Source: Acridotheres tristis (Eukaryota > Chordata > Aves > Passeriformes > Sturnidae). Taken from it: a stretch of DNA of 64,000 nt. Both the position numbers and the translations under genes were made by a program. Below the pieces are notes generated by a model. It worked only from the letters and a program-made list of their open reading frames with translations, made no database searches and was not told the origin of the DNA. Positions 22,191-33,832 of the stretch are shown piece by piece. Each line of letters begins with the position of its first letter. Positions within the stretch are counted from its first letter, which is position 1. The DNA is taken from the NCBI GenBank assembly GCA_037013685.1, contig CM072905.1:6273491-6337490 (forward strand), written 5' to 3'.

Positions 22191-23192
22191 AACCAGCCTC
22201 GCTGCAAAAAGCTACAGTGCCCAAATTCTCATGGCAAAGGAAAATTAATCTCTTTGTCAAAAGCACTTCCATGGAACTGTGTACGTGTAAGAGCACACCA
22301 CAAATGGACACCCAGCCCTATTGCCTGTTTTTCATGGAAATGGATGGATAAATTGCCTGGCACTGGGCTGGAGAAGAGTGAACAGTCATGGGGGAGGGCA
22401 CCAGCATGCCAGGAGCAAGACTACATGGAATGTTCCAATGAGGAGTGATGCTGCTGCAGCAGCTGGTAGTGGGGCTGTGAGTTTGTGCTGGAGCCCTAGG
22501 AGTCCTTGTCCTTAAAGATCTGAGTTCTCACACAGCTGGAGCCCAGCTGGGCACCAGCAAGAGGCTGGAGCTGCTTTCAGGGTGGCACTCTGCAATAACT
22601 CCTTTAGCAGGTGGGGAGTGCTGTACAAACACAGTCACACACTGCAACCGATGCCATCAGATTCTCGGTGTCACTGATAAAGCAGGAACATTTCATACAG
22701 GAAGTATTTTGTGGGTGCCAGAAAAAAAGTTATCAGCAAAGCAGAGAAGAGCAAAGTGATGGTTGCAGCCCATCTGTGTGCTCCCAGGTCGGGAGTCCTC
22801 AGGGGTGGTGGAAGAGAAAGAGCAGGAGCACACTGCCTGGGAGCCTGTTGGACCAGGGGTTGGGGGAGATGACATTTCTGCACAAAGATCCTGATTCACC
22901 TCACCCTCCACATGAGCACCCCATGCAAATGCACTTGGATATAACATTTCCCACTATCCTGGCTCCCAGGAGCTGCCAGCTGGCATTAGCATGAAAAAAA
23001 ATCAGTCTGAGGTGACCAGTGGGTTTGGGAGCTCAGCCCACACGAACAATGCAGACAAAGGAGCAAGTGGGATGAGTGGTGAGCACAGGGAACCAGCTCA
23101 CCCACCAGCCCAGCCTCACCTCCCCTGCCCACCTCTCCCACGCCCTGCCTGGCAGGTCTCTGGCCTGGATAACCGACTTCATGGGGGAGAGA
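22191..23192. other. spacer between CR1 copies and CD300-like gene
   Basis: No exons, RNA genes or repeats that I can support. Confidence 0.5.
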
Positions 23193-23198
23193 TTTATT
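23193..23198 (-). terminator. poly(A) signal of the inhibitory CD300-like gene
   Basis: AATAAA on the minus strand (TTTATT on +), 256 bases beyond the stop codon at 23454. Confidence 0.65.
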
Positions 23199-23453
23199 CC
23201 CAGCACCACTGCTGTACAGATGAGGACTCCAAATTGCATTTGCAAAGGGATGACTTTATCTTCAACCTTCTCTGTGCCTCCACACAACCTCATCCTCTCT
23301 GATGTTGCTTCAAAGAAACATCCAAGCCTTGGAGAGCAATAGCTCTGCCATCAAGCTGGCTCCTGCTTGAACAGAACATCAACCCCATGTCCTCTGTGCA
23401 AGTCTCGTTGGTGCTGCCAGCAGCAGGAGCAGCCCATGGGGCCGGGTGCTTGC

Positions 23454-26400
23454 TTATCTCTCCCACACTGTGCTGTAGAGCTCTTCACTGGGCCGTGGAG
23501 CTGATGGCACATTGGCGTAGATCTGATCCTGCTGTGGCACAGGCTTCTGCACTTTGGCAAATAATGCGTCTTTTTCCTCTTCCAAAGGCTGGGAAAGGAG
23601 GGAGATAAACAAAAAACATCCTTCATGGAGTTGCTCCAGGCAAACGCTGTCTGCTGGAAGCTCTCTGTGATGTTTTAAGCACACAGGAGCAGCCACAGGG
23701 ACCAGAGAGGGAACCCACATTAGCCACGGTCACTCGCACCCCAGTTTGGTATTTCCCTTTGCAGCCCCCTCCTTCCCCACCCAGCCCATCCTGCTGCCCG
23801 TTCTGTCCCCCACCCACTCCAGCTTTCCTCCCACTGCCTCCAGCTTGGCAGTGCTTGGCATTGTCCTACCTGAGCACTCTTCCTGACCTCTACGTACTCC
23901 ATCGGGGGCGTTTCCAGGGGACGGCCAGCCCGGATATTGCTGTACTGGCTCTCAGCCGCGCCCCTGCCGTGGTTAATGTCCGCATAGTTCAAGGCTTCTG
24001 CATCCTGATGGAGAAGGATGAGCTCTTACCCTGCTGTCACTCACTGCCTGCATCCACAGGGGTGGGAATATCCCCCAACCTGCTGCCTATCCTGATGGGT
24101 GTGGCAGGAGCGCTGGATGGAAATAAAAATTGAAGCAAGAGCTGGCTCAATTTTCCCCAGGGGAATTCTAGTGACACCAGCCCTTCCTCAAGAGCTGGCA
24201 GAAAAATCAGAAAATACTTTCCAAGCAGTAAGCAAGGGGCAGCTATCCTGCAGCCACTTCAGGTGTGCTTTGCTGCAGGTTCCCACGGCTGTTTGACTCA
24301 GAGAAGCAGCTCCCATGCTTGGAGAGGTTTGGAGAGAAACCTCTCAGCTCAATCCTAAATTCCTTTCCCAGGAATACTCTGTGATAGTCACACAAAGTCC
24401 GTGGTTGTGTCTTTCTGTTGGTGAACAGAGCCCAAAGGATCCCTCCCAGCCTAAAGTGCCATGAGCCTGGCTGAAAGCAGCGGCTCTGGCAGCTCGGGGT
24501 GCAATGTTTCCCCTCTCCATGTGAACTTGGGGCACGGAATCCCAAGAACTCATGAGGTTTTCCTTACTGTAGGTGACATGCTGCGAGTCCTGTCCATCTC
24601 TATGTCTGTGCCGGAAAGGGCTGGACGTGAGTGAAAAAAGAGGAAAAAAAAGTATTGAGAAACTGCACTGCCACTGCAAACCTTGCCATAAAGCAGGACG
24701 GGAACCTGACACTCCATGAGCCATCTAAATTGGAGCAGTTCTTCAAATAAAGCCAGACGCCACCTGCCAGCTGGGAATGTCCCCTCCTGTCCCTCCCCAT
24801 CCTTCACACTGGCCTTAAACTTTTCATCAAGCCTAATGTAAGCCTGGCCCATGCAAGTGAGCCCATTTGGAGAAGCTGATGGTGCCCAGACAAACCCAAG
24901 CAGATTCTGTGCCCAGCAGCACCCACCCCAAGGGCTGTCATTCCCTGCTCCCAGGGGACAACACCCATGGGATGGCCCCACTGTTCCCTTGAGGGAAGAA
25001 GACCTCCTTGGTGGAGGTCTCAGTGATGGACTGAGAACTGGATGGATCAGGAAGGGAATGGGAGAGGAAAAAGAAACAGAGGGGAAAAATAACCGAAGCA
25101 GAGCAGGCTCTGTTACAAAAACATGATGTGTGTGGCACTGAAAACTTCACTCACCCTTCTTCTTCCTGGAGAGTATTACCAGAATACCTGTAGCCACTAC
25201 AAGCAAAAAAAGAACCACAATGACAGCTGGAATGAGGATGTGCTCAACCACGTTCAAGCTGCAAGAAAAAAAGAGTTTATGTTTTCATGCTTCTGAGGAT
25301 GAACCAGCATGGAGCAGGGTTGCAGGAAGCAGCTGTGGCCGACACAGAAAGTAGCTGTGTGGTGCAGGGCTTGCTCATCACAGCAGCATGGGATGGTCAG
25401 GCTGCCAGCTGGGCACAGAGCAGAGCAAACCAAAAACTGTGGAACCAAAATGACACTTGGGTCTGAGAGCCACTTTGTCTTCAGTGATTTAAGGATGGAT
25501 TCCTGCATTTACTCTGGTTTAACTCCACTCTTTGTTAACCTTATTTGTAACGGACAAGCAGGAGAAGTTGGTGAACAAGCACATCTTGAGTGTGCTGATG
25601 GGGAGTGTCAGTTTTGCCTGCTGCTGGCATCACCTCCCACAGGCAGGAGAGAAGCGAGGAAGATCCAACACTCGTTTCATGCTTTTTCAACTAACTTTGC
25701 CAAGCTGTGCGTGACTACAAAGAACAGAACACTGGGCAGCACTTGACTTTCCTCCCACGAACAGCCTCCTCTGAGTTTTGGGGAAGGAAATTAGGTCCAT
25801 GTTGCAAGCAGAGACCACTTCTCCCACTTGACTAGAAGCACTAGAATTTCTGACATAGAATTAGAGAATGATTTGGGTCAGGATGGGACCTTAAAGGTCA
25901 TCCAGTTGCAACCCTCTCCCATGGGAAGGGACACCTTCCACTAGGCCAGGTTGCTCTGAGACCCATCCAGTGTGGCCTTGGACACTGCCAGGGATGGGGC
26001 ATCTACAAGGTCTCTGGAAAACCTGTGTCAGGACCTCCCTACCCTCACACGGAAGAATTTTTCCACGTGGAATGGTCTCTAAATGCAAAAACAGGAGCTT
26101 TGGATCCTTTTAAGGGAGGTGTGAAGAGCCCAATGGTTGCAGGGCTCCCGCTGCATCAGAGAGCTCACGCAGGAAAGTGGCTGTGGTAAGAAGGAGCTGC
26201 TACTCACACTTGAGGGGCGGAGGGGGTTGATGTTGACTGCACAATTTCCGCCTGGGAAACTGTCTGTGTGTGGCCTGTTACAAAGGGAATAAGATCAGAG
26301 AACGTGGTGGTGGTGCAGGTCGATGACGGGAGGGTGGAAGAAGCTGTAACAAAAAGAGGAGAAGCTTGGTTGATCTCTGTGGGGAGAAATGGTGTGAGTT

Positions 26401-27568
26401 TTGCAGCGAGTCAGAAGTGACCTACCTATGTGCTGTCACAGCATGAGAAGCTGGGTCCCCTCTGCCATATCCAGAGGACACATCTTGAGGTCAAAGTGCT
26501 CTGAGACCCTTCTCCTGCCCACAAGGCTTTTCACATTCTTAGTCCTCCCCAAAATACGCACAAAACAGATTCACCCTGCAGAAAGGGAGTCTGGGTACCC
26601 TATGCCCAATTTAGTACTAACACAACAACCCCACATACATATTCTCCTGCTATGTGGGTTGATCTTTGGCAAGGCAATGCAGATGGATGTTTCCTAAACC
26701 CAGGGCCCGGTGCCCAGAGGTGCTGCCTGTCCCAAGTGGGAAATGGGGCAGCACAGTGCAATGAGGAACTCCCCAGTGTTGCACAGTAAGGCAAGGAGGG
26801 CACAGAAAAGGCCAGCAAGAGCTAATGAGGAAGAAAACTGGACACAGAGAGCACAGTACATCTCAATAATGGAGACGGCTGATGCTGGGGTGCCAAGAAT
26901 GGGGCTCTGGGGAGAACTGAGACTAGGGAATGAGTGATGGTGGCAGCTACTACACTCTGGGGACAAACCCTGGGGGTGTCCCACCTGCAGGGGCACCCAT
27001 CAGCTCCAGGCTGTCCCCATTGCAGCCCTGCTCCAAGCAGCTGGAAGGGGACACATCCATGCTGGACCTGGGAGACCTGCAACCCACAAGTACCTGGGTA
27101 TACGATCACCTTCACGTCAGCAGTCTGATCAAACTTATATGCTGGCGTTCGCACCCCACAGCGGAAGGTGCCCTCATCCTCCTTGGACAGCTCATCCACG
27201 GTCACCGTGAATGCCCGGTGTGTGCGGTTGTCTCGGATGGAGAACCGGCCCTTCCGCACCTCGAGATGCGACTTCGAGGTGATGACGATGTCGTTACTAC
27301 AGGCAAGAACAGGCAAACTACTCGGTTCGCACCAGAATTTCGGCAGCTTCTCCTGGTCCGGCTCGTACGTGCAGGTGACCGACAGGGAACCCCCCAGGAA
27401 TCCCCACACACTGCTGGGTCCCTTCACTGCTCCGCAGCCTGTGGAGACACACGGAGCCGCGGGAGCGCTGCCGGCACATCCCGCCCGACGGGGCTGCCCG
27501 CCAGTGCGGGGCTCCGGCCCAGCCTTACCTGGAAGCAGAGCCCAGGTTAGCAGGGGCAGGAGCTGCAT
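23454..27568 (-). CDS. CD300/CMRF35-like receptor, inhibitory type
   Basis: This is a leukocyte surface receptor of the CD300 (CMRF35-like) family. Minus-strand exons: 27568-27529 (signal peptide), 27438-27094 (V domain), 26343-26208 (stalk), 25258-25155 (membrane span), 24620-24568, 24004-23870, 23588-23454; phases agree and give 315 residues. The V domain (about 15-127) has the family's double disulfide pattern: SVTCTYEP, KFWCEPSS with LAC, and DEGTFRCGV. The stalk is Ser/Thr-rich. The membrane span (HILIPAVIVVLFLLVVATGI) has no charged residue, followed by LSRKKK. The tail carries five tyrosine motifs: LNYADI (Y233) and SQYSNI (Y247) fit the ITIM consensus, while MEYVEV (Y263), QIYANV (Y295) and ELYSTV (Y309) are ITIM-like. 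Known ITIM receptors recruit SHP-1/SHP-2, so an inhibitory role is inferred. The ligand is unknown, and orthology to one human CD300 member cannot be assigned from sequence alone. Confidence 0.9.
25853..26080 (-). mobile_element. CR1 LINE fragment in a CD300-like intron
   Basis: Reversed CR1 starting ACATAGAATTAGAGAATGAT, then AAAGGTCATCCAGTTGCAAC and ACACCTTCCACTAGGCCAGG. It lies between the stalk and membrane-span exons of the inhibitory CD300-like gene. Confidence 0.9.
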
Positions 27569-27930
27569 GGCCGCTCCGGGACGCGGGGCTCAGCGCGCTG
27601 CCGCTCTCGGATCCTCTCGGCGGAGCCCGGCCCGCCCCCGGGGCCGCCCCCGCGGCACGGTCACCGCGTTGGGGCGGAGCGCGGGCATCCCCGGCGATGC
27701 TGGACAGCGGGGACCGCCGAAGAGACGAGGGGAGAGGGGCGGGAGCGTTTGTTGGAGCCGGCGGGGCCCCGGTGCTGCCCTGCCCCTGCCCGGGGGTCGG
27801 GACCGGGCGAGTCGGGGGTCGAGCGCTGCCGGCCCTCACGGCCAGCACCGGGAAGCAGCGGAAAGTGCTGCCGGTCTCCTGAGGAGCGTCCGGCGGGAGC
27901 GTCAGGGCTGCAGATGCGGAGGAAAGATGA
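27430..27930 (-). promoter_or_regulatory. GC-rich promoter region of the inhibitory CD300-like gene
   Basis: A CpG- and GC-rich block covers the signal-peptide exon and about 350 bases upstream, unusual for a leukocyte receptor gene. Boundaries are approximate. Confidence 0.45.
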
Positions 27931-28004
27931 GAGGGATGCAGCGGGTGCCGGACGGGCACCGTGTTCCTGTGACTGTGGGGAAAACGTTCAAGGATCATAA
28001 CCCT

Positions 28005-28454
28005 GGGTTATGATCACCTCCACATCAGCACTCTGTTGTAACGGGGAAAATCCCTTTAACATCCCACAGCTGAACATATCCTCATCCTCCTTGACCAGTC
28101 GCTCCATAGCCACCCTGAATGCCCGGCTCACGCAGCTGTCCAGAATGGAGAACCGGCCGTGCCGCGCCTCGGGCTATAACTTCAAGGTGCTGACCATGTA
28201 AGCGGCACAGGTAACTCGGTTTGCACCAGAATTTCGGCAACATCTCCCGGCCGGGCTGGTACGTGCAGGTGACCGAAGGGAGTCCCTGCACAGTGTCGGG
28301 CACCGTCACTGCCCCGGAGCCTGTGCAGACACACGGACTGGCGGGAGCGCTGCCGCTGCACCGGCACCTCCCGCTTCTCCTGGCGGATCCAGGGTGGGGC
28401 TCCAGCCCGGCGCTCACTCAGCCCTGCCGAGGCCAGCAGCAGCAGGAGCCACAT
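28005..28454 (-). pseudogene. decayed CD300-like V-domain copy
   Basis: The minus strand keeps a signal-peptide start (MWLLLLLASAGLS at 28454), an acceptor after about 28325 (CTGCACAG) and a V exon plainly related to the inhibitory receptor next door: LPSVTCTYQPGREMLPKFWC against LSVTCTYEPDQEKLPKFWC. About four residues (GGSL) are deleted before the first cysteine. After KFWCKPS the frame is lost: HGRFSILD and VKEDEDMFSCGM resume in another frame, preceded by an in-frame TAG. No stalk, membrane or tail exons were found. It is therefore a dead tandem copy rather than a gene with unusual splicing. I give no repaired reading. Confidence 0.78.
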
Positions 28455-29301
28455 GTAGGTGTTGGGACGGCCCCGCTCTTCCTCTTCGTGGTGTCTCTGG
28501 GGCTTCGCTTCCTCTTTTGCCGCTGGTACCGCCTCCGTGACTGATGGAGATTCAGAAAGATCATGGCCTTTCCTGTTTCCTAGAGTTTCAGCTTTTCGTG
28601 GTCACTGAGATTACTTGCTGTGCACTGTCCCCCATGCCCTTCCCCAGGGTCCCCCCCTTTCTTCCTCCAGCCCATGTCGGGACACAGCCTGTCTCTCACT
28701 GCCACACTGCCCAGCCCCTCTGGACAAGCAGGGGACCCAGTGGGAGAGGTGGAAGAGCTCAGGACAGGGCCAACCTGATCCCCAGACAATCCTCCAGGTT
28801 GGGTAGTGCTCCTGCATGGCCATTCTGTCCTTCCTAGGGGAATGAAATGTGTAACCCCAGCCCCTTATCCCAGGGGAGCTGGTCAGGAGCACTCACTTCT
28901 CTTGCCAGCATGTCACCCCAGGCTGTTTCTAGCACAGCCCTTCTGTGGCTCAGGAGCCCCATGCTTTGATCGGGTCCCTCCCGTGCCTGCAGTTGCTGAA
29001 TGGGGGCAGAGTTATGGAAGGACACTCTTCCTTGGTTATTTCTCAGCTGGAGACAGGCATTTGATGGATCAGGCAGAGGTGGCAGAGCTGAGGGCTCCTC
29101 TCTCCCTGAGGAAGTTCAGCTGGGCCATGGTGGAACCTGCACAGCCCCTGTGACCCCACGTCCCTCCCAGCCACAATGCAGCATGTCCCCACACAGGTAT
29201 GGTGCATCAGCTGCCATGGGCATCCCGGGCAGTGCTGGCAGCTGAAGGAAGGAGCAGACTGACAGATAGACAAGCACACAGGCCCTGCAGGATACCCTGC
29301 C

Positions 29302-29307
29302 TTTATT
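29302..29307 (-). terminator. poly(A) signal of the activating CD300-like gene
   Basis: AATAAA on the minus strand (TTTATT on +), just downstream of the TGA at 29338. Confidence 0.7.
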
Positions 29308-29337
29308 GCAAAATTGTCTTCAACTGGCAGCTGCAGT

Positions 29338-31424
29338 TCAACAGATATGGGCTCTTTGCACCCCAAACCCTTCCTTCTCCAGCCTGGGGGCTGCAAGGAG
29401 GGGTCGAGACTTTCCAAGTGCAGAAGTAGCTGGAGCAGAATCTCTCCTAACACGGGGCAGCCGTGAGAGGTGGCACAGCCCCAGCAGGGTGGAGGCCAGG
29501 GGAGCAGGAGGGCATCCCTGGGGCACGGAGGTGGTTGGGACAGGTGGGCAGCCCCGTGCCCTGGTGCTGCTGGATACCTCCAAGAGCTGCAGGTTTTCCT
29601 GGTCAGGGCTCCTGCCGTGGCTCCTCACCCAGGCTGCCCCACACACCATGGCCAGTGCTGTGAGTATCTTGATGCTGAGCAGGAACAGCAAGACGACACT
29701 GAACTGGGACCTGTGTAGGAGAAAGGAGTTTATGCCAGTGCTTTAGTAGGGTCTGGGGAATGAGGATGGGCACTGGGGCACTTGCATGTCTGCCAGCTGC
29801 CCTTCTTGCCCCCAGGATGCTCCTTGGGGACTCAAAGCTGGGAGATACATGCATGGGAAAAGAAGGTTTTGGCCAGAGGATGTTGAGGGCTTGGCCAGAT
29901 CCAAGGCCTGACTCACAGCTCTGGAGGCTTCCCACAGCCCTTAGGACACAGAGGATTGGTGGTCATCGGGCTCATGTTGTGGTCCTCAGTTGTGTTTGAA
30001 ACAGCTGGCAGAGAAGACAGAGTCAGAGCAAAGTAGAGACCCCCACAGCCCCTGTCCTGCACAGGAGTGTCTTCAGTAATGAAGGTGCAGGGGGTGGGTA
30101 TGGAGGTGTCTGGGCAATGTCCTCAGCACTGCTGAGGAGGAGGAAAAAGGGGGAAGTTTAATGTCAGCTTTGCTTCCAGCCCTGTTTTACCTGCAGAGAC
30201 CATCATCTTGGTGCTGTGCCACCTGTTGATCCCCAGTTTCCTCCTCACTCCACAGGAATACCAGCCTGCATCTCCCAGTGTGACACTGCTCAGTGTCACT
30301 GTGAACACATGTTCTGCGTGGTTGTCCCTGATGGACACTCTGTCCTGGGTCACTGTCACCTCTGAGCCATTGGTTTGGATGATGTAGGTCAAGCAAGGCC
30401 AGCGGGAGTTTTTGCGGCACCAGTACTTGGAGTTGAGCATGTAGCGTGGCTTGTAGCTGCAGGACACTGTCAGTGAGCTGCCCTGCTCCACTGTCACCTG
30501 CTTGGGGCCTGTCACTGCCTGGCCACCTGCAGGGGACAGAGAGATGTTGCAATTATGTAGAGACAGGCTGGCATCACCAATAATCCTCTATTAGAAAACT
30601 TTTCATACCTTCTTCCAGAGTGTACTTCTTTCTGACAACTCTGACTCCTTCCCTCTTAGGCAGCTCCACACAGCTCTGACTCCTTCTCTCCTCTCTGTAT
30701 ATCTGTCTCAACCCCAACCTGTCCCTTTCCCAGCCACCTTACCCTGACTATCCCTCACATAACATCTTCTTGCCTTATCTGTCCCTTGCACGACCACATA
30801 TCCCATCCTCCTCACAGCCAGCCCACTCCATCCCAAACTACAGCAGACACTCAAGCTACAGCTAGGAGCCACCTAGACCACTCTTTTATAAAATCCAAAG
30901 TCATTGGGCAGGCGAGGCTGTTTCCACTCCCCAGTAATGAGTACAGCTGTAATTCATTGGGAGAGATTGCCTCCTGCACTATCCTTTCAATATATATTCC
31001 CACAGAGAGAGGTGCTGTAAACCCATCCTGGCACTGCTTCAGGGAACAACAAAGGATCTGAGCCCAGGTTTCTTGGGGGTACAGCCCGAGGTAAGCTGTG
31101 TCCCAGCACCCACTATGCAGTGGTGAGGTGAGAGGTCCCCATCATTAAAATAAAGAGTCCCCTATCAAGGGTGTATGTTAGTAAGAGGGTGAAAAGCCTT
31201 ATTCCCAGGAAGGACAGGGAACAAGTGAATCTCAGAGATCGTGCCCTGTAACTGCCCAAGGAAGAGTTTGGGATCAGCTGGTCTTTAGCCGTGACCATAG
31301 TGAGCTTCTCGGTCTGCCTCAGCCCCAGCCTCTCCACAGCTCTGCCAGAACCCCTGATACAGATTTGCCTACCTGTTCTCGTGGGTCTCATGAGGAAAAG
31401 GGTCCAAATCAAGAAAATCTTCAT
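29338..31424 (-). CDS. CD300/CMRF35-like receptor, activating type
   Basis: This is a second, complete CD300-family receptor. Minus-strand exons: 31424-31373 (signal peptide MKIFLIWTLFLMRPTRT), 30526-30191 (V domain), 30004-29917 (stalk), 29710-29338 (membrane span and tail), with matching phases and about 282 codons. The V domain shows LTVSCSYKP, KYWCRKNSRWPC and GDAGWYSCGV, with the extra Cys pair typical of the CD300/pIgR V set. The membrane span contains a central lysine (VVLFLLSIKILTALAMVCGA). In this family such a basic residue pairs with an acidic residue of DAP12 or FcR-gamma adaptors, so an activating role is inferred. The tail lacks tyrosine motifs. The last part of the tail (after about ENLQLLEVSSS) is Pro/Arg-rich and less protein-like, but a poly(A) signal 31 bases past the stop fits a terminal exon here; a splice at GAG|GTATCC is an alternative. 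Confidence 0.85.
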
Positions 31425-31429
31425 TTTCC

Positions 31430-33480
31430 AGCTTCTTGCTCCCAAGGTGGAATTTTCCCCGTGGTTTTTCACAAAAAGTCCTTCAGGATGAAGCCAGGCT
31501 CATATGCACATGGATATCCTGAGAGTTTTCCAAGCTGTCTTCTCCTGCAACTTCTCTTTGGGCAGTACTTACCCACAGACCCTGGATGTCTTCTTTTTAG
31601 GACAGTCGCTTCCTCCTCTCCACCCAGGGCTCATGACTCACCCTGGGGGTGTTCCATGACAGAGACTCTGCTTTTTGTCTGAAATAGTCACTGAGTTCCC
31701 AGGAAAATGCTAAAATGCAGTAGGTTCCTCTACTGTGATGCCCATCCCAGCAGGCACCAACGACCCTTCCCTTGCACAGAGCCCAAAAGATTTTGAGGCA
31801 TTTTGGAGGGCCTGGCCAGAGAAGGGATGCAGGGACAGGGGTACAGTGAGTGCAGGTCCACCCTGACTGGTTGGGATGATGGACTGGGATGATGAACAAC
31901 CATCCATCCTCCTGCACACCCTGGCTTAGGAGTGGGCTGCCAGCTTGAGCTGGGCTGCTTTTCTTTGTTTTCTCAAGCAGAAGAGTCTCATTTCCTCCCC
32001 AAACCACCTTTTTTTGGCACAGCTGTGGGGTTTTGAGTGACAACGCTGTTCTTCCCAGAATTAAATGCTTCCACTAAAAGTTTTGGAAACCCAAACACAA
32101 AAAGCAAAGCTGCTTCCCTGGCTTTCTTCCAATATGCCCCTTGGAAAGAGCAGGAAGCACAAACCTCCAGAATCCCCTTCTCTCTCAATGCCTTGCCATG
32201 GCAAGAGGAAGCTCTGGGTCACCAAGTCCTTCCCAGCTGACTGGTTGTGAGCCAAAACGCTGTGAGTAACAGCAGGATCTAAATTTACAAAGTGACTGGA
32301 GATGGCAAACCTGCTTTGTGCTGAGAAGCTTCCACTCCACCCCTCTCATCTTCCTTGGAATGCATCCCTGCCACTGCCTGGAAAATCACAGTGCATCCTT
32401 CCCACCCTTCCCTTGGAGTGAGAGGAGGACTGGGAGAGGTGGCTTGGAGGTAGAGGCTCTGGATGGATAGGTACAGGGAAGGTGCCTAAAAAGGTATTTG
32501 CTGAATAAGGGTTTCTCAGTTACCTGAAACCAGACAGGAGCCCTCCTTCAAAGAGCCACTTTGCTCGAGTTGCTGGGGAATTTTTCAAGTCACATCCACA
32601 CCGTGTCATTACTACCACATTACCATCAGTTGTGAGGTGCCATTTCCCTATTTCCAGGGTTTGGGTTCTGGACAGGATGAGCAGCTGCCCAGTCCAGTGC
32701 AGAGGGTGGGACTCCCTGCACAGACTGAGGCCACCTTCTCCCCATCATGGCAGTCCCCAGGACTGTGTTACACCCCAGAGAGCTCCTGGCTGTGTCAATG
32801 GGTAAAGAAAACTCTCCTTCCATCCCCTGAGGATGATGCAGCAGTGATTTACAGCCACTCAACATCAGCATTGTGACTCTCACATGGGATTTTACTCCGG
32901 TATTTCCCCTCTCCTGCTGTGTTGAAGGGGCCCTGGCTGAGTGGGACACTGGCCAGGGGCTGTCAATGAGGGGTTTGTGAAGAGGATGGCTCCAGCTCAG
33001 TGCCTCAGCCCCAAACAAACAGCAGTGTGTGAACATCCTCCTGGAGCAGAAGGTCAAGAAGAGAGCAGGCAGAAATGAGGAACCCCAGAGTGCTGACACA
33101 GAAGTCTGTCACAGGAGGACCCGTGATGTTTATCCCAATTAAAGTGAGTGCCAGTTGGAAGGTGAAACCAGAAAGGAAATAGAGCAATTCAGACACAGAT
33201 CAGTGCAACACAGTGAAATGAGGAATCACTCTGCCTGAAATGTGGAGAGACCTGCAGAGAGCCCTTCCCACACCCGCCAGCCAGGGCACAGGTGCTGAGG
33301 TGCTCCAGAACCCCGGGGGTGTTGGATTCCACAAACCTGGCGTTTTTGACCTTTCTGTGCTTTCAGGCACTGCCCCCTGGAGAACACTGATTTTGACCTA
33401 AGGCCTTGGAGACGGCTTCCAAATTTGAGTGATGAAGTAGAAATCACGGGTGTGTAGCTAAATAGAAGTGTGTGCTTTCA
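31430..33480. other. intergenic region right of the CD300-like cluster
   Basis: No exon with family motifs or good splice sites was seen. The hydrophobic minus-strand frame at 33005-33196 has no supporting context. Confidence 0.5.
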
Positions 33481-33483
33481 CAC

Positions 33484-33832
33484 TGTGATGGGTTTTAACT
33501 TTGAGGTTTTTATATTACAGTAATAGGTATGAGACGACATAGAAGATTTTACGTGTTATATCTTTCTTCTTCTTCCTTCTTCTTCATAGATTTCAGATAG
33601 TAGTTTCTAGTTAATCAGTCAGTGTCACTCTAAGGGTCATGGGGATCTAGTTATCGGGTCAAAAGTATAAATAATAGAAGTATTAATTCTCTATTAAACT
33701 GTTTAGCTTTAAAAGACCTTGTAACAGTTGCATTTCAAGCCATTTTTCCTCGCTTCTAGCAGGTAGCTAGAAGTGCTGTCGAACGCTCTGAACTTGCTAA
33801 TAAGATTTAATAAACAACCCAGCCCAAACACA
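33484..33832 (+). mobile_element. probable solo LTR of an endogenous retrovirus
   Basis: An AT-rich block of about 350 bases begins TGTGATGGGTTTTAAC and ends CCCAAACACA (TG...CA). It has a TATA-like TATAAATA at 33666-33673 and a poly(A) signal AATAAA at 33809-33814, the order expected of U3-R-U5. I see no internal retroviral coding sequence nearby and no clear target-site duplication, so limits and class are uncertain. Confidence 0.5.

Noticed and set aside
33005..33196. Hydrophobic 63-codon minus-strand frame
   Set aside because: Considered as a membrane exon of another CD300-like gene, but there is no V domain or compatible splice sites beside it.
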